NCBI GenBank assembly: GCA_019236485.1
Contig: JAFAIY010000301.1
Coordinates: forward strand, 1-21,038
Direction: 5' to 3'
Origin: Comamonas sp.
GTDB lineage: Bacteria; Pseudomonadota; Gammaproteobacteria; Burkholderiales; Burkholderiaceae_C
DNA length: 21,038 nt
Part shown: positions 6,553-17,284 of the stretch, one piece after another
Layout of the letters: every line of letters begins with the position of its first letter
Numbering within the stretch: position 1 is the stretch's first letter
Notes under the pieces: generated by a model
The model's input: the letters and a program-made list of their open reading frames with translations, nothing else
What the model was told of the DNA's origin: nothing
Database searches by the model: none
Program-made: the position numbers and the translations under genes

Positions 6553-8063
6553 GCAGCAAACCAGTTTCCATCCATCATCTGAACTCGGCGGCCGAGGCCG
6601 TGGCCTGGCTGCGCGCGCGCGTCCAGGGCGATCTGCAGACCGACAGCCGCAAGCTTCAGGCCGGCGACGGCTTCATCGCCTGGCCCGGCGCCGCGACCGA
6701 CGGCCGCGCCTATGTCGCCAAGGCTCTGGAGCAGGGCGCTGCCGCCGTGCTCGTGGAGGCAGAGGGCCTGGAGGCTTTTGAACTCGCAGGCGACAGAATC
6801 GCGGCCCTCAAAGGCCTGAAAGCCGCCACCGGCCTGATTGCGGATCAATGGTTTGCCCATCCCAGCGGCGAGATGGAGGTGCTGGCCGTGACCGGCACCA
6901 ACGGCAAGACCACCACCGCTTGGTGGCTGGCCCATGCACTGGCCAAGGTGGAGCTGAAGGCCCGCACCGGTTGCGCGCTGGTGGGCACTCTGGGCGTGGG
7001 CGTGCCGCCCGCGCTGGAGTCCACGGGCATGACCACGCCCGATCCCGTGCTGCTGCAGCGAGTGTTCCGCCGCTATGCCGACGCGGGCCTGGCGGCCTGC
7101 GCGATCGAGGCATCGTCCATAGGCATAGTCGAGCACCGTCTGGACGGCACGAGCATCCGCGTGGCCCTGTTCACCAACTTCACGCAGGACCATCTGGACT
7201 ATCACGGCACGATGGACGCCTATTGGCAGGCCAAGACCCAGCTCTTCGACTGGCCGGGCCTGCAGGCCGCCGTGGTGAATGTCGACGATCCGCATGGCGC
7301 CCGGCTCTGGGCCAAGCTGCAGGCCAAGGCGCTGGACGTCTGGAGCATCTCGATCCAGGGCCCGGCACGCCTGCAGGCCAAGGACATCAGCCTGGACGAG
7401 AACGGCCTGGCGTTTACCGTGCTCGAAGCCGGCCACAGCCTGCGCATGAATACCCGTCTGGTGGGGCAGTACAACGTCTCGAATCTGCTGGGTGTGCTGG
7501 CCGCCTTGCGCAGCCTGGGCCTGACGCTGGAAGCGGCCGTGGCCGCCTGTGCCGATCTGGAGCCCGTGCCCGGCCGCATGCAGCAGATTGCCCGCTCCGG
7601 CCTGCCGCTGGTGGCCGTGGACTACGCCCATACGCCCGATGCGCTCGAAAAGGCCTTGCAGGCCTTGCAGCCCGCCGCGCGTCAGCGCCAGGGCCGGCTC
7701 TGGTGCGTCTTCGGCTGCGGCGGCGATCGCGACAACAGCAAGCGCCCGCTGATGGGCCAGGCCGCCCAGACCCATGCCGACTGCGTGCTCGTCACCAGCG
7801 ACAACCCGCGCAGCGAAGTGCCCGAACGCATCATCGACCAGATCCTGGCCGGCATGCGCGAGGGCGAAAACCTCCATGTCCAGGTCGACCGCGCGGCGGC
7901 CATTGCCGAGGTCCTGGCCCGCGCCGATGCGCGCGATGTGGTGCTGATTGCCGGCAAGGGACATGAGGACTACCAGGAGACGAAGGGCGTGCGCCATCCG
8001 TTCTCCGATATGGCCGAGGCGCAGAAGGCGCTGGCGGTCCGTGAAGGAAAGATGCGGTCATGA
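6549..8063 (+). CDS. murE: UDP-MurNAc-L-Ala-D-Glu:meso-DAP ligase MurE
   Basis: Product of 504 residues, a cytoplasmic ATP-dependent ligase that adds the third stem-peptide residue. The N-terminal UDP-binding domain has LQTDSRKLQAGDGFIAWPG. The ATP loop is GTNGKTT at residues 116-122, followed by EASSIGIVEHRLDG, the carbamoyl-lysine region NFTQDHLDYHGTMDAYW, and the C-terminal CVFGCGGDRDNSKRPLMG. DNPR at residues 418-421 is the signature of meso-diaminopimelate specificity (lysine-adding enzymes differ here), consistent with a Gram-negative wall. KGHEDYQE lies close to the C-terminus, also typical. Both ends overlap neighbours by four bases (ftsI at 6549, murF at 8060). Confidence 0.97.
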   Translation: MSSKPVSIHHLNSAAEAVAWLRARVQGDLQTDSRKLQAGDGFIAWPGAATDGRAYVAKALEQGAAAVLVEAEGLEAFELAGDRIAALKGLKAATGLIADQWFAHPSGEMEVLAVTGTNGKTTTAWWLAHALAKVELKARTGCALVGTLGVGVPPALESTGMTTPDPVLLQRVFRRYADAGLAACAIEASSIGIVEHRLDGTSIRVALFTNFTQDHLDYHGTMDAYWQAKTQLFDWPGLQAAVVNVDDPHGARLWAKLQAKALDVWSISIQGPARLQAKDISLDENGLAFTVLEAGHSLRMNTRLVGQYNVSNLLGVLAALRSLGLTLEAAVAACADLEPVPGRMQQIARSGLPLVAVDYAHTPDALEKALQALQPAARQRQGRLWCVFGCGGDRDNSKRPLMGQAAQTHADCVLVTSDNPRSEVPERIIDQILAGMREGENLHVQVDRAAAIAEVLARADARDVVLIAGKGHEDYQETKGVRHPFSDMAEAQKALAVREGKMRS

Positions 8064-9478
8064 TGACCTTGGAAAAAGCGCTGGAGCTGCTCCAGGCGCA
8101 TATCCCCCAGGCCCGGCTGGTCGGTGACGGCAAGCTGGAGCTGGCGCGCGTGCATACCGACACGCGCACGCTGCAGGCCGGGGACCTGTTCGTGGCCCTC
8201 AAGGGCGAGCGTTTCGATGCCCATGATTTTCTGCCCCAGGCCAAGGCGGCCGGTGCGCTAGCCGCACTGGCATCGCACGGCCTGGCCGAGGCCGGACTGT
8301 CCGGCATCGAGGTGCCCGACAGCTTGCAGGCTCTGGGCGCTCTGGCCCGTGCCTGGCGCGCGCAGTTCGCTCTGCCCCTGATCGCCGTGACCGGCAGCAA
8401 TGGCAAGACCACGGTCACGCAGATGATTGCCTCCATCCTGCGCGCTGATGCGGGCGACGCGGCGCTGGCCACGCGCGGCAATTTCAACAACTCCATAGGC
8501 ATGCCGCTGAATCTGCTGCGCATGACGGGGCAGCATAGGCTGGCCGTGCTGGAGATGGGCATGAACCATCCCGGCGAGATCGCCGAGCTGGCCGCCATAG
8601 GCCAGCCCACGGTGGCCCTGGTCAACAATGCCCAGCGCGAGCACCAGGAATTCATGCACACGGTGGAAGCCGTGGCGCGCGAGAACGGCTCTGTCCTCTC
8701 CTTTTTGCCGGCCGACGGCGTGGCCGTATTTCCTGCGGGGGATGAATACACGGCGCTGTGGACCGAACTGGCTGCGGACCGTCCCTGCCTGATGTTCGGC
8801 GAGGCGTCCGAGGGCGCGCGGGTTTTCGCCAGCGATGTGCGCTGGGACAACGGGGCCTGGAGTCTGAATCTGAGCACACCACAAGGCGCGGCTGCGGTGC
8901 AGCTGCATATCGCGGGCCGTCATAACGTGCGCAACGCCCTGGCTGCTGCGGCCTGCGCCCATGCGGCGGGCGTGCCGCTGGCCGCCATCGCGCAGGGGCT
9001 GTCCGGCTTCGAGCCCGTGACCGGCCGTTCGCGCGCGTTGGCGGTGCAGGTCAACGGCCGGAGCGTGACCGTGGTGGACGACACCTATAACGCCAATCCC
9101 GACTCCGTGGCCGCGGCCATTGCCGTGCTGGCCGAGCTGCCCGCGCCGCAGTTGCTGGTCCTGGGCGATATGGGGGAGGTGGGCGACAACGGCCCGCAAT
9201 TCCATGCCGAGGCCGGAGCGCTGGCCAGGCAGCAAGGCATTGCGCATTTCTTTGCGCTGGGTCAGCAGTGCGCGTTTGCCGCCCAGGCATTCGGCGCCGG
9301 TGCTCAGCATTTCGATAGCATGCAGGCGCTTGAACAAGCGGTCTGCAAACTTCTGCCCGCAGTGGGCAGTGTGTTGGTCAAGGGTTCGCGGTTCATGAAG
9401 ATGGAGCAGGTGGTGCAGGCGATGGAAGCCGGCGCAGACAAGAAGCAAGGCACTTGCGGGGAGGCTGCATGCTGCTGA
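8060..9478 (+). CDS. murF: UDP-MurNAc-tripeptide:D-Ala-D-Ala ligase MurF
   Basis: Product of 472 residues, a cytoplasmic Mur ligase that attaches the D-Ala-D-Ala made by Ddl to give UDP-MurNAc-pentapeptide. Domain 1 contains [25 protein letters not shown]. The ATP loop is GSNGKTT at residues 112-118, followed by [31 protein letters not shown] and the [10 protein letters not shown] block. Domain 3 has [26 protein letters not shown] and [11 protein letters not shown]. Two adjacent start codons are available (ATGATG at 8060 and 8063). 8060 is preferred because GGAAAG (8046-8051) lies 8 nt away and it overlaps the murE stop. The C-terminus ends in an unusual Cys-rich tail (TCGEAACC) whose codons overlap the mraY start. 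Confidence 0.96.
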   Translation: MMTLEKALELLQAHIPQARLVGDGKLELARVHTDTRTLQAGDLFVALKGERFDAHDFLPQAKAAGALAALASHGLAEAGLSGIEVPDSLQALGALARAWRAQFALPLIAVTGSNGKTTVTQMIASILRADAGDAALATRGNFNNSIGMPLNLLRMTGQHRLAVLEMGMNHPGEIAELAAIGQPTVALVNNAQREHQEFMHTVEAVARENGSVLSFLPADGVAVFPAGDEYTALWTELAADRPCLMFGEASEGARVFASDVRWDNGAWSLNLSTPQGAAAVQLHIAGRHNVRNALAAAACAHAAGVPLAAIAQGLSGFEPVTGRSRALAVQVNGRSVTVVDDTYNANPDSVAAAIAVLAELPAPQLLVLGDMGEVGDNGPQFHAEAGALARQQGIAHFFALGQQCAFAAQAFGAGAQHFDSMQALEQAVCKLLPAVGSVLVKGSRFMKMEQVVQAMEAGADKKQGTCGEAACC

Positions 9479-10647
9479 TGCTCGCTCAATGGTTGCAGGG
9501 TATTTCGCCGGAGTTCGGCTTTCTGCGCGTGTTCCAGTACCTGACACTGCGCGCCGTGCTGGCGGCCGTGACGGCTCTGCTGATCGGCCTGTTCATAGGT
9601 CCCAAGGCGATCCGCATGCTGACCGCGCTCAAGATCGGCCAGCCCGTGCGCGGCTATGCGATGGAAACCCATCTGGTCAAGAGCGGCACGCCCACCATGG
9701 GCGGGGTGCTGATCCTGTTTGCGATCGCCGTATCCACGCTGCTGTGGTTCGACCTGTCCAACCGTTTCGTCTGGATCGTGCTGCTGGTCACGCTGGGCTT
9801 TGGCGCGATCGGCTGGGTGGACGACTGGCGCAAGGTGGTCAACAAGGACCCCGAGGGCATGCGTTCGGGCGAGAAGTATTTCTGGCAGTCGGTGATAGGC
9901 CTGCTGGCCGCGCTGTATCTGGTGTTCTGCGTTTCCGAGAACAACAACGCCGAGGTGTTCGCGCTGTTCGTCTCCTGGGTGCAGTCGGGCTTCTCCATGG
10001 ACCTGCCGCCCAAGGCCGGTCTGCTCGTGCCCTTCTTCAAGGAGGTCAGCTACCCGCTGGGCGTGCTGGGCTTTGTGATCATGACCTATCTGGTCATCGT
10101 GGGCGCCAGCAATGCGGTGAACCTGACCGACGGCCTGGACGGCCTGGCCATCATGCCGGTGGTCATGGTGGGCACGGCGCTGGGCATTTTTGCCTATGTG
10201 ACGGGCAATGTGACCTACGCCAGATATCTGCTGTTCCCGCATATCCCGGGCTCGGGCGAGCTGATGGTGTTCTGCGGCGCCATGGCGGGCGCGGGCCTGG
10301 CCTTCCTCTGGTTCAATGCCCACCCGGCCCAGGTCTTCATGGGTGATGTGGGCGCGCTGGCCCTGGGCGCGGCCCTGGGCACGATCGCCGTGATCGTGCG
10401 CCAGGAAATCGTGCTGGCCGTGATGGGCGGCATCTTCGTGGCCGAGGCCATCTCCGTGATGCTGCAGGTGACCTGGTTCAAGTACACCAAGAAGCGCTAT
10501 GGCGAAGGCCGGCGCCTTTTGAAGATGGCGCCGCTGCACCACCACTTCGAAAAGAGCGGCTGGAAGGAAACCCAGGTCGTGACCCGTTTCTGGATCATCA
10601 CCATGCTGCTGTGCCTGCTGGGCCTGTCCACGCTGAAGCTGAGGTGA
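9469..10647 (+). CDS. mraY: Phospho-MurNAc-pentapeptide transferase MraY
   Basis: Product of 392 residues, a polytopic inner-membrane enzyme (about ten transmembrane helices) that transfers phospho-MurNAc-pentapeptide to undecaprenyl phosphate, forming lipid I. Conserved cytoplasmic loops are [25 protein letters not shown] (Asp pair), [32 protein letters not shown] and the histidine loop [15 protein letters not shown]. It is longer than the 360-residue E. coli protein mainly through an extra stretch near residues 150-185, a form I associate with betaproteobacteria. ATG 9469 was chosen over the earlier in-frame TTG 9454 because GGGGAGG (9458-9464) sits just upstream. ATG 9478 would be 13 nt from it. 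The start overlaps the last 10 nt of murF. Confidence 0.96.
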   Translation: MLLMLAQWLQGISPEFGFLRVFQYLTLRAVLAAVTALLIGLFIGPKAIRMLTALKIGQPVRGYAMETHLVKSGTPTMGGVLILFAIAVSTLLWFDLSNRFVWIVLLVTLGFGAIGWVDDWRKVVNKDPEGMRSGEKYFWQSVIGLLAALYLVFCVSENNNAEVFALFVSWVQSGFSMDLPPKAGLLVPFFKEVSYPLGVLGFVIMTYLVIVGASNAVNLTDGLDGLAIMPVVMVGTALGIFAYVTGNVTYARYLLFPHIPGSGELMVFCGAMAGAGLAFLWFNAHPAQVFMGDVGALALGAALGTIAVIVRQEIVLAVMGGIFVAEAISVMLQVTWFKYTKKRYGEGRRLLKMAPLHHHFEKSGWKETQVVTRFWIITMLLCLLGLSTLKLR

Positions 10648-10652
10648 TGCAC

Positions 10653-12536
10653 ATGCATGACGAAGACCTCACCCTCCAGGATCAGGCGCTGCAGCAGGAG
10701 CCGGAGCTTGCTATGCCAGCTGCAGCCGCCGACCCGCTGACGGATTCTGTGCAGGAAACCGCTGAAGCCCAGACGCAGCAAGCGCTGGCTGCTACAGATA
10801 TCGAGGCTGCGGTGCAGGCTCCCGGCGCCGAGCCGGTTCCCGATCTCTCTACCCTGACCGCGGCCAGGGAGGCTGCGGCTTTTGTGGCCCAGATCTTTGC
10901 CGACCCCGGTGTCTCCGATGCGGCCGATGCCGATGTGACGGCCGTGGAGCAGCCCCAGGCGGCCGAAGAACAGGTCGTCGAGCTGCCGCCCGTACCCGTG
11001 CTCTGGCCTCAGGCCGCAGCCCAGCATCTGCAGGGGCAGCGGGTGCTGATCCTGGGCCTGGGCATCTCGGGCATCGCCATGGCGCGCTGGTGCGCGCGCG
11101 CGGGTGCCGAGGTTACGGTGGCCGATACGCGCGAGGCGCCGCCGCATCTGGCGACCCTGCAGGCCGAGCTGCCCGGCGTGCGCTTTGTCGCCGGCGAATT
11201 TTCCGCGGCTCTGGTCGACGGCCAGAGCCTGAGCTCCGTCTACCGCTCGCCGGGACTGAGCCCGGCCACGGTGGCGCCGGTCTTCCAGGCCGCGCGCGCC
11301 ATCGGCCTGCCCGTGGGCGGCGAGCTGGACCTGTTCGCCATGGCCCTCAAGGGCCTGCGCGAGGCCCATGGCTATGCGCCCAAGGTGCTGGGCGTGACGG
11401 GCACCAATGGCAAGACCACGGTGACCTCACTGACCGGCCAGCTGCTTGAGCATGCGGGCCTGAGCGTGGGCGTGGCCGGCAATATCGGCCCTTCGCTGCT
11501 GGATACCCTGTCCGAGCGCATCGATGCGCAAAACCTGCCCCAGGCCTGGGTGCTGGAACTATCCAGCTTTCAGCTCGACGACTGCCATGGCTTCGAGCCC
11601 ACGGCGGCCACGGTGCTCAATATCACCCAGGACCATCTGGACTGGCATGGCGGCATGCCGGCCTATGCGGCGGCCAAGGCCCATGTCTTTGGCGAGCAGG
11701 GCCTGATGGTGCTGAATCGCGAAGACCCGGTGGTCATGGCCATGTTGCCTGCGCCGGTGCCCGTGCCCGGCAAGCGCGGCAAGACCTTCCAGCGCGCCTA
11801 TGTGACTTTCGGCGGCGACATGCCGCGCCGGCCCGGCGACTTCGGCCTCGAAGTCGTCAACGGCATGACCTGGCTGGTGCGCGCCCATGAGGCCGATGAA
11901 ACCAGCAAGGGCAAGACCGCCGACGATCTGCATATCGTGCGCCTGATGCCCGCCGATGCGCTGCGCATACGCGGCCGCCACAACGCCATCAATGCGCTGT
12001 CGGCGCTGGCGCTGGCGACCGGCGCGGGATGCACGCTGGCGCCGCTGCTCTATGGCCTGCGCGAATACCGGGGCGAGCCCCACCGCGTGCAGCCCATAGG
12101 CCGCGTGCAAGACGTCGAATACTTCGACGACAGCAAGGGCACCAATGTCGGGGCCACGGTCGCGGCTCTGATGGGCCTGGGCCCCGATCACCGCATCGTG
12201 GCGATTCTGGGCGGCCTGGGCAAGGGCCAGGACTTTGCGCCGCTGGCCGCTCCCGTGGCGCGCTATGTGCGTGCCGCCGTGCTGATCGGGCAGGATGCGC
12301 CGCAGATTCGCGAAGCGCTGAGCGATACCGGCGTGACGCTGGTCGACGCCGCAACCATGCAGGAGGCCGTGCAGCAGGCCGCGCGCCTGGCCCATGCGAA
12401 TGACGCCGTGCTGCTCTCGCCGGCCTGCGCGAGCATGGACATGTTCAAGGACTATGCGGACCGCGCCCACCAGTTCGTGGAAGCGGTGCGCGAGCTGGCG
12501 CTGGACGCCGGCCAGCAACTGGAGGACGGTGCATGA
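10653..12536 (+). CDS. murD: UDP-MurNAc-L-Ala:D-Glu ligase MurD with long N-terminal extension
   Basis: Product of 627 residues, a cytoplasmic Mur ligase adding D-glutamate. The catalytic part starts near residue 126 with [21 protein letters not shown], the usual MurD N-terminus. It then has the ATP loop GTNGKTT at 250-256, [55 protein letters not shown] and [14 protein letters not shown]. The first ~125 residues are extra relative to E. coli MurD (438 residues). They are acidic, rich in Ala, Gln, Glu and Pro, nearly free of basic residues and probably disordered. ATG 10653 was chosen because GAGG (641-644 of the 10.6-kb line) lies 8 nt upstream. ATG 10647 is in frame but only 2 nt from that site, and GTG 10611 lies inside mraY. 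The stop overlaps ftsW as ATGA (12533-12536). Confidence 0.94.
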   Translation: MHDEDLTLQDQALQQEPELAMPAAAADPLTDSVQETAEAQTQQALAATDIEAAVQAPGAEPVPDLSTLTAAREAAAFVAQIFADPGVSDAADADVTAVEQPQAAEEQVVELPPVPVLWPQAAAQHLQGQRVLILGLGISGIAMARWCARAGAEVTVADTREAPPHLATLQAELPGVRFVAGEFSAALVDGQSLSSVYRSPGLSPATVAPVFQAARAIGLPVGGELDLFAMALKGLREAHGYAPKVLGVTGTNGKTTVTSLTGQLLEHAGLSVGVAGNIGPSLLDTLSERIDAQNLPQAWVLELSSFQLDDCHGFEPTAATVLNITQDHLDWHGGMPAYAAAKAHVFGEQGLMVLNREDPVVMAMLPAPVPVPGKRGKTFQRAYVTFGGDMPRRPGDFGLEVVNGMTWLVRAHEADETSKGKTADDLHIVRLMPADALRIRGRHNAINALSALALATGAGCTLAPLLYGLREYRGEPHRVQPIGRVQDVEYFDDSKGTNVGATVAALMGLGPDHRIVAILGGLGKGQDFAPLAAPVARYVRAAVLIGQDAPQIREALSDTGVTLVDAATMQEAVQQAARLAHANDAVLLSPACASMDMFKDYADRAHQFVEAVRELALDAGQQLEDGA

Positions 12537-13804
12537 CCACCTCCTTCATGACCAGCCTCTCCGGCCGCATGCGCGCTTTGCTGCGCAGCGCCGAGGACAA
12601 GCCCATAGACGTGCTGCCGGTGCGCGTGGGCGGGCCGCAGTACGACCGACCCACCCGCACCCCGGCCAGCGTGCTGGGCCTGGATCAGGCGCTGATCTGG
12701 GTGGTCATCGCGCTGCTGTCCTGGAGTATGGTCATGGTGTATTCGGCATCGATCGCGATGCCGGACAACCCGCGCTTCGGCAAGATCGAGCCCTATCACT
12801 TCCTGATGCGCCATGCCATGTCCATAGGCATGGCTTTCGTGGCGGCCCTGCTGGCGTTCCAGGTGCCCATGAATGTCTGGGAGAAGATCGCGCGCAAGCT
12901 GTTCGTGGTCTCCATCGTGCTGCTGGTGGCGGTGCTGATTCCGCATGTGGGCACGGTGGTCAACGGCGCACGGCGCTGGCTGTCGCTGGGCATCATGAAT
13001 TTCCAGCCCTCGGAGCTGGCCAAGTTCTCGGTGCTGATCTATGCGGCCGACTACATGGTACGCAAGATGGAGGTCAAGGAGCGCTTCTTCCGCGCCGTGC
13101 TGCCCATGGGGCTGGCCGTGGTCGTGGTCGGGGTGCTACTGCTGGCCGAGCCCGACATGGGCGCCTTCATGGTGATCGTGGTGATCTCCATGGGCATTCT
13201 GTTCCTCGGCGGCGTGAATGCGCGCATGTTCTTCATCATCGCGTTGCTGGTGGTGATGGCCTTCGTGATGATCATCGCCACCTCCGAGTGGCGGCGCGAG
13301 CGCATTTTTGCCTACCTCAATCCCTGGGACGAGAAGCATGCGCTGGGCAAGGGCTACCAGCTCTCGCATGCGCTGATCGCCATCGGCCGCGGCGAGATCT
13401 TCGGCGTGGGCCTGGGGCGCAGCGTAGAAAAGCTGCACTGGCTGCCCGAGGCGCATACCGACTTTCTGATGGCCGTGATCGGCGAGGAGTTCGGCCTGGT
13501 CGGGGTGCTGCTGATCGCCGTGACCTTCCTCTGGCTGACCCGCCGCATCATGCTGATAGGCCGCCAGGCGATCGCGCTGGACCGCGTGTTCGCGGGACTG
13601 GTGGCCGAGGGCGTGGCGATCTGGATGGGCTTTCAGGCCTTCATCAACATGGGGGTGAATCTGGGGGCTCTGCCAACCAAAGGCCTGACTCTGCCGTTAA
13701 TGAGTTTTGGCGGTTCGGCCATTTTGATGAATTTGATAGCGATAGCCGTGGTGCTTCGAGTGGATTACGAAAACAAGCTGCTGATGAAGGGAGGTCATGC
13801 ATGA
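12533..13804 (+). CDS. ftsW: Septal peptidoglycan polymerase FtsW (SEDS family)
   Basis: Product of 423 residues, a polytopic inner-membrane glycosyltransferase that polymerises lipid II at the septum with FtsI. The first ~45 residues are cytoplasmic, followed by about ten transmembrane helices starting at [21 protein letters not shown]. Family motifs include [35 protein letters not shown] and the large periplasmic loop [35 protein letters not shown]. Asp310 in HTDF corresponds to the essential SEDS aspartate. [24 protein letters not shown] and [17 protein letters not shown] follow near the C-terminus. ATG 12533 overlaps the murD stop; ATG 12548 is a possible alternative. The last ~130 bp use noticeably AT-richer codons than the rest. 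The stop overlaps murG as ATGA. Confidence 0.96.
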   Translation: MTTSFMTSLSGRMRALLRSAEDKPIDVLPVRVGGPQYDRPTRTPASVLGLDQALIWVVIALLSWSMVMVYSASIAMPDNPRFGKIEPYHFLMRHAMSIGMAFVAALLAFQVPMNVWEKIARKLFVVSIVLLVAVLIPHVGTVVNGARRWLSLGIMNFQPSELAKFSVLIYAADYMVRKMEVKERFFRAVLPMGLAVVVVGVLLLAEPDMGAFMVIVVISMGILFLGGVNARMFFIIALLVVMAFVMIIATSEWRRERIFAYLNPWDEKHALGKGYQLSHALIAIGRGEIFGVGLGRSVEKLHWLPEAHTDFLMAVIGEEFGLVGVLLIAVTFLWLTRRIMLIGRQAIALDRVFAGLVAEGVAIWMGFQAFINMGVNLGALPTKGLTLPLMSFGGSAILMNLIAIAVVLRVDYENKLLMKGGHA

Positions 13805-14886
13805 GCCTGCCCGTTCAGCAAACAAGACAACGCACGGCCCTGGTGATGGCCGGCGGCACCGGCGGCCATATCTTCCCGGGCCTGGCCGTGGCCCAGGAGC
13901 TGCGCGCGCGCGGCTGGCAGGTGCACTGGCTGGGGGTGCCGGGCTCCATGGAGGCGCGCATCGTGCCGCCCCAGGGCTTTGCGCTCGAGAGCATAGAGTT
14001 CGGCGGCGTGCGCGGCAAGGGCCTCAAGACCCTGGCGGCGCTGCCGCTGCGACTGCTCAAGGCCTTCTCCCAGGCCCGCGCCGTGATGCGCCGCGTCCAG
14101 CCCGATGTGGTGATAGGCCTGGGCGGCTACCTCACGGTTCCCGGCGGGCTGATGGCGGCCATGTCCGGCGTGCCCGTGGTGCTGCACGAGCAGAACTCCG
14201 TGGCCGGCATGGCCAACAAGGTGGTGGCCACGGTGGCCAAGCGCGTGTTCACGGCCTTCCCCAAGGTGTTTGCCAAGGGCGAGTGGGTGGGCAATCCGCT
14301 GCGCCAGGCTTTCACCGAGCAGCCCGATCCCGCGCGGCGCTTTGCGGACCGTGCCGGTCCGCTGAAGCTGCTGGTGGTGGGCGGCAGCCTGGGCGCCAAG
14401 GCCTTGAACGAGATCGTGCCCCAGGCCCTGGCCCTGATTCCCGCCGACCAGCGTCCGCAGGTCAGGCACCAGAGCGGCGCGGCCCAGATCGACGCGCTGC
14501 GCGCCAACTATGCGGCGGCCGGCGTGCAGGCCGAACTCACGCCTTTCATCGACGACACGGCCAAGGCTTTTGCCGAGGCCGATGTCATCGTCTGCCGCGC
14601 TGGCGCCAGCACCGTGACCGAGATCGCGGCCGTGGGCGCCGCGGCGATCTATGTGCCGTTCCCGGCCGCCGTGGACGACCACCAGACCAGCAATGCGCGC
14701 TTCCTGGTGGACGCCGGTGCCGGGTGGTTGTTGCCGCAAAGTACTTTGAACCCCCAAGGGTTGGCTGAAATGCTACAAAATATGCAGCGTGCGACGCTGC
14801 TGGAGCGCGCTGAACTAGCGAAGAAAATGCAAAAGATCGATGCCACCGCGAAGGTGGTCGCCGCTTGTGAGGAGTTGGCCGCATGA
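13801..14886 (+). CDS. murG: UDP-GlcNAc:lipid I N-acetylglucosaminyltransferase MurG
   Basis: Product of 361 residues, a GT-B fold peripheral membrane enzyme that converts lipid I to lipid II on the cytoplasmic face. The N-terminal glycine loop is [19 protein letters not shown] (residues 16-34). [16 protein letters not shown] and [12 protein letters not shown] follow. The C-terminal donor domain has [16 protein letters not shown], the UDP-GlcNAc motif [26 protein letters not shown], and [11 protein letters not shown]. The reading frame happens to stay open far upstream through ftsW, but the protein homology starts at the ATG at 13801, which overlaps the ftsW stop. The stop overlaps murC as ATGA (14883-14886). 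The last ~150 bp are AT-richer than the gene body. Confidence 0.97.
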   Translation: MSLPVQQTRQRTALVMAGGTGGHIFPGLAVAQELRARGWQVHWLGVPGSMEARIVPPQGFALESIEFGGVRGKGLKTLAALPLRLLKAFSQARAVMRRVQPDVVIGLGGYLTVPGGLMAAMSGVPVVLHEQNSVAGMANKVVATVAKRVFTAFPKVFAKGEWVGNPLRQAFTEQPDPARRFADRAGPLKLLVVGGSLGAKALNEIVPQALALIPADQRPQVRHQSGAAQIDALRANYAAAGVQAELTPFIDDTAKAFAEADVIVCRAGASTVTEIAAVGAAAIYVPFPAAVDDHQTSNARFLVDAGAGWLLPQSTLNPQGLAEMLQNMQRATLLERAELAKKMQKIDATAKVVAACEELAA

Positions 14887-16316
14887 AACACGCCATCCAT
14901 CACATTCACTTTGTCGGTATTGGCGGCGCCGGCATGAGCGGCATCGCCGAAGTGCTGCACAACCTGGGCTATGCCATTTCGGGCTCCGACCTGGCCGACA
15001 GCGCCACGCTGCGCCGCCTGGGCAGCCTGGGCATCAAGACCTTTGTGGGCCATGCCGTGGGCAATATCGCGGGCGCCGATGTCGTGGTCACCTCCACGGC
15101 CGTGCATGGCGACAACCCCGAAGTCGTGGCGGCGCGCGAGAAGAAGATCCCCGTCGTGCCGCGTGCGCTGATGCTGGCCGAGCTGATGCGCTTCAAGCAG
15201 GGCATCGCGATCGCCGGCGCCCATGGCAAGACCACCACCACCAGCCTGGTGACCAGCGTGCTGGCCGAGGCCGGGCTGGATCCGACCTTTGTGATCGGCG
15301 GCAAGCTCAACAGCGCGGGCGCCAATGCCAAGCTCGGCCATGGCGACTACATTGTGGTCGAGGCCGACGAGTCCGACGCCTCCTTCCTGAACCTGCTGCC
15401 GGTGATGGCCGTGGTCACGAATATCGACGCGGACCACATGGAGACCTACGGCCACGACTTTGGCCGTCTCAAGCAGGCCTTCGTGGACTTTCTGCACCGC
15501 ATGCCGTTCTACGGCCGCGCCATTCTGTGCGTGGACAGCCCCGCGGTCCGCGAGATCCTGCCCAAGCTGGCGCGCCCCGTGACCACCTACGGCTTTGCCG
15601 AAGATGCGCAGGTGCGTGCCGTCAACGTGCGCGCCGAAGGCGGTCGCATGTGCTTTACCGTGCGCCGCAGCAACGGCCAGAGCTATCCCGATCTGGATGT
15701 GGTGCTGAGCCTGCCCGGCGAGCACAACGTGCTGAACGCGCTGTCGGCCGTGGCCGTGGCCATGGAGCTGGAAATCTCGGACGAGGCGCTGCTGCGCGCG
15801 CTCGAGGGCTTCAAGGGCGTGGGTCGGCGCTTTCAGCGCTATGGCGAGCTGCCAGCCAGCAACGGCGGGACCTTCACCGTCATTGACGACTACGGCCACC
15901 ACCCGGTCGAGATGGCGGCCACGCTGGCTGCGGCGCGCGGCGCCTTCCCGGGCCAGCGCCTGGTGCTGGCCTTCCAGCCCCATCGCTACAGCCGCACGCG
16001 CGACTGCTTTGAGGACTTCGTGAAGGTCATAGGCAGTGCCGACTCCGTACTGCTGGCCGAGGTCTATGCGGCGGGCGAGTCGCCCATAGTCGCGGCCGAC
16101 GGCCGCTCGCTGGCCCGTGCTTTGCGCGTGGCCGGCAAGGTCGAACCTGTATTTGTGGAAAACATTGCCGATATGCCGGCGGCCATCGCCGCGAATGCAC
16201 AAGGTGGCGATGTATTGCTCTGCATGGGTGCGGGCTCCATTGGTGCCGTGCCCGGAAAGCTGGTTGAGATGCTCTCGAAAGATGAGCTGAGTGTGCAAGA
16301 GGGGAATGCGCAATGA
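14883..16316 (+). CDS. murC: UDP-MurNAc:L-alanine ligase MurC
   Basis: Product of 477 residues, a cytoplasmic Mur ligase that adds the first amino acid of the stem peptide. The N-terminal Rossmann-like motif is [29 protein letters not shown]. The ATP loop is [11 protein letters not shown] beginning at residue 112. [57 protein letters not shown] and [15 protein letters not shown] are all MurC-typical, as is [16 protein letters not shown]. Length is close to E. coli MurC (491). It is joined to murG and ddlB by ATGA overlaps, with no room for separate promoters. Confidence 0.97.
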   Translation: MKHAIHHIHFVGIGGAGMSGIAEVLHNLGYAISGSDLADSATLRRLGSLGIKTFVGHAVGNIAGADVVVTSTAVHGDNPEVVAAREKKIPVVPRALMLAELMRFKQGIAIAGAHGKTTTTSLVTSVLAEAGLDPTFVIGGKLNSAGANAKLGHGDYIVVEADESDASFLNLLPVMAVVTNIDADHMETYGHDFGRLKQAFVDFLHRMPFYGRAILCVDSPAVREILPKLARPVTTYGFAEDAQVRAVNVRAEGGRMCFTVRRSNGQSYPDLDVVLSLPGEHNVLNALSAVAVAMELEISDEALLRALEGFKGVGRRFQRYGELPASNGGTFTVIDDYGHHPVEMAATLAAARGAFPGQRLVLAFQPHRYSRTRDCFEDFVKVIGSADSVLLAEVYAAGESPIVAADGRSLARALRVAGKVEPVFVENIADMPAAIAANAQGGDVLLCMGAGSIGAVPGKLVEMLSKDELSVQEGNAQ

Positions 16317-17284
16317 GCACATTTGGCACCAATATTGATGTGAAGGCTCTGGGCAAGGTGGCCGTGCTCATGGGCGGGCGCTCGTCCGAGCGCGAGGTGT
16401 CGCTGATGTCGGGCTCGGGCGTGCTTGCCGCGCTGCAGTCCAAGGGCGTGGACGCTCACAAGTTCGACCCCGCCGAGCAGGGCCTGGACCAGCTCAAGGT
16501 GCAGGGCTTCGACCGCTGCTTCATCGCGCTGCATGGCCGCTATGGCGAGGACGGCACGGTGCAGGGTGCGCTCGAGCTGCTGGGCATTCCCTATACGGGC
16601 TCCGGCGTGATGGCTTCGAGCATCGCCATGGACAAGGTCATGACCAAGCGTATCTGGCGCTTCGAAGGCCTGCCCACTCCCGACTGGCGTCTGGTCTCCA
16701 GCGCCGAGGAAACGCGCGCCGCTCTGGCGGCGCTGGGCGCACCCATGATCGTCAAGCCCGCGCGCGACGGATCGAGCATCGGCCTGACCAAGGTCATGAA
16801 TGCCGAGGAATGCGCCAAGGCCTACGAGCTGGCGGCCCAGTACGACCTGGAAGTGCTGTGCGAGCAGTTCATTGCCGGCGACGAGACCACCTGCCCGGTG
16901 CTGGGTGCCGATGCCGGCGCCCATGCGCTGCCGGTGATCCGCATCGTGGCGCCCGAAGGCAATTACGACTACCAGAACAAGTATTTCACCGACACCACGC
17001 AGTACCACTGCCCCAGCGGTCTGCCGGCCGAGGAAGAGGCCGAGATCCAGCGCATCGTGGTCAAAGCCTTCCGCACGCTGGGCTGCCGCGGCTGGGCGCG
17101 CGCCGACATCATGATCCGCGCCAGCGACCGCAAGCCTTTTCTGCTGGAGATCAATACCTCGCCGGGCATGACGGGGCACTCGCTGGTGCCCATGGCGGCG
17201 CGAGCCTCCGACGTGAGCTATGAAAACCTGTGCCTGGGCATTCTGGCCAGCAGCACGCTGGATGGAGAAGCGCAGCTGCCATGA
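16313..17284 (+). CDS. ddlB: D-alanine-D-alanine ligase
   Basis: Product of 323 residues, an ATP-grasp enzyme making the D-Ala-D-Ala dipeptide used by MurF. N-terminal [19 protein letters not shown] carries Glu26, the equivalent of Glu15 in E. coli Ddl[52 protein letters not shown] and the metal-binding end [18 protein letters not shown] are all intact. The position inside dcw is that of the DdlB paralogue. A 12-residue leader precedes the core compared with E. coli. The start overlaps murC and the stop overlaps ftsQ (ATGA 17281-17284). Confidence 0.96.
   Translation: MSTFGTNIDVKALGKVAVLMGGRSSEREVSLMSGSGVLAALQSKGVDAHKFDPAEQGLDQLKVQGFDRCFIALHGRYGEDGTVQGALELLGIPYTGSGVMASSIAMDKVMTKRIWRFEGLPTPDWRLVSSAEETRAALAALGAPMIVKPARDGSSIGLTKVMNAEECAKAYELAAQYDLEVLCEQFIAGDETTCPVLGADAGAHALPVIRIVAPEGNYDYQNKYFTDTTQYHCPSGLPAEEEAEIQRIVVKAFRTLGCRGWARADIMIRASDRKPFLLEINTSPGMTGHSLVPMAARASDVSYENLCLGILASSTLDGEAQLP

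Noticed and set aside
9454..9468. TTG at 9454 as the mraY start
   Set aside because: The strong GGGGAGG lies downstream of it and is correctly placed for the ATG at 9469.
10611..10652. GTG at 10611 as the murD start
   Set aside because: It would overlap mraY by 37 bp and has no ribosome site. The ATG at 10653 is well spaced from GAGG; the ATG at 10647 is too close.
12394..13800. Long open extension of the murG frame upstream through ftsW, suggesting a fusion
   Set aside because: The upstream translation is Arg/Gly/Pro-rich shadow sequence. ftsW is clearly encoded in another frame there, and MurG homology begins at the ATG at 13801.
14746..14779. Internal promoter in the end of murG (TTGAAC and TACAAA)
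   Set aside because: The spacer is 22 nt, outside the normal range, and no better -35 is present.
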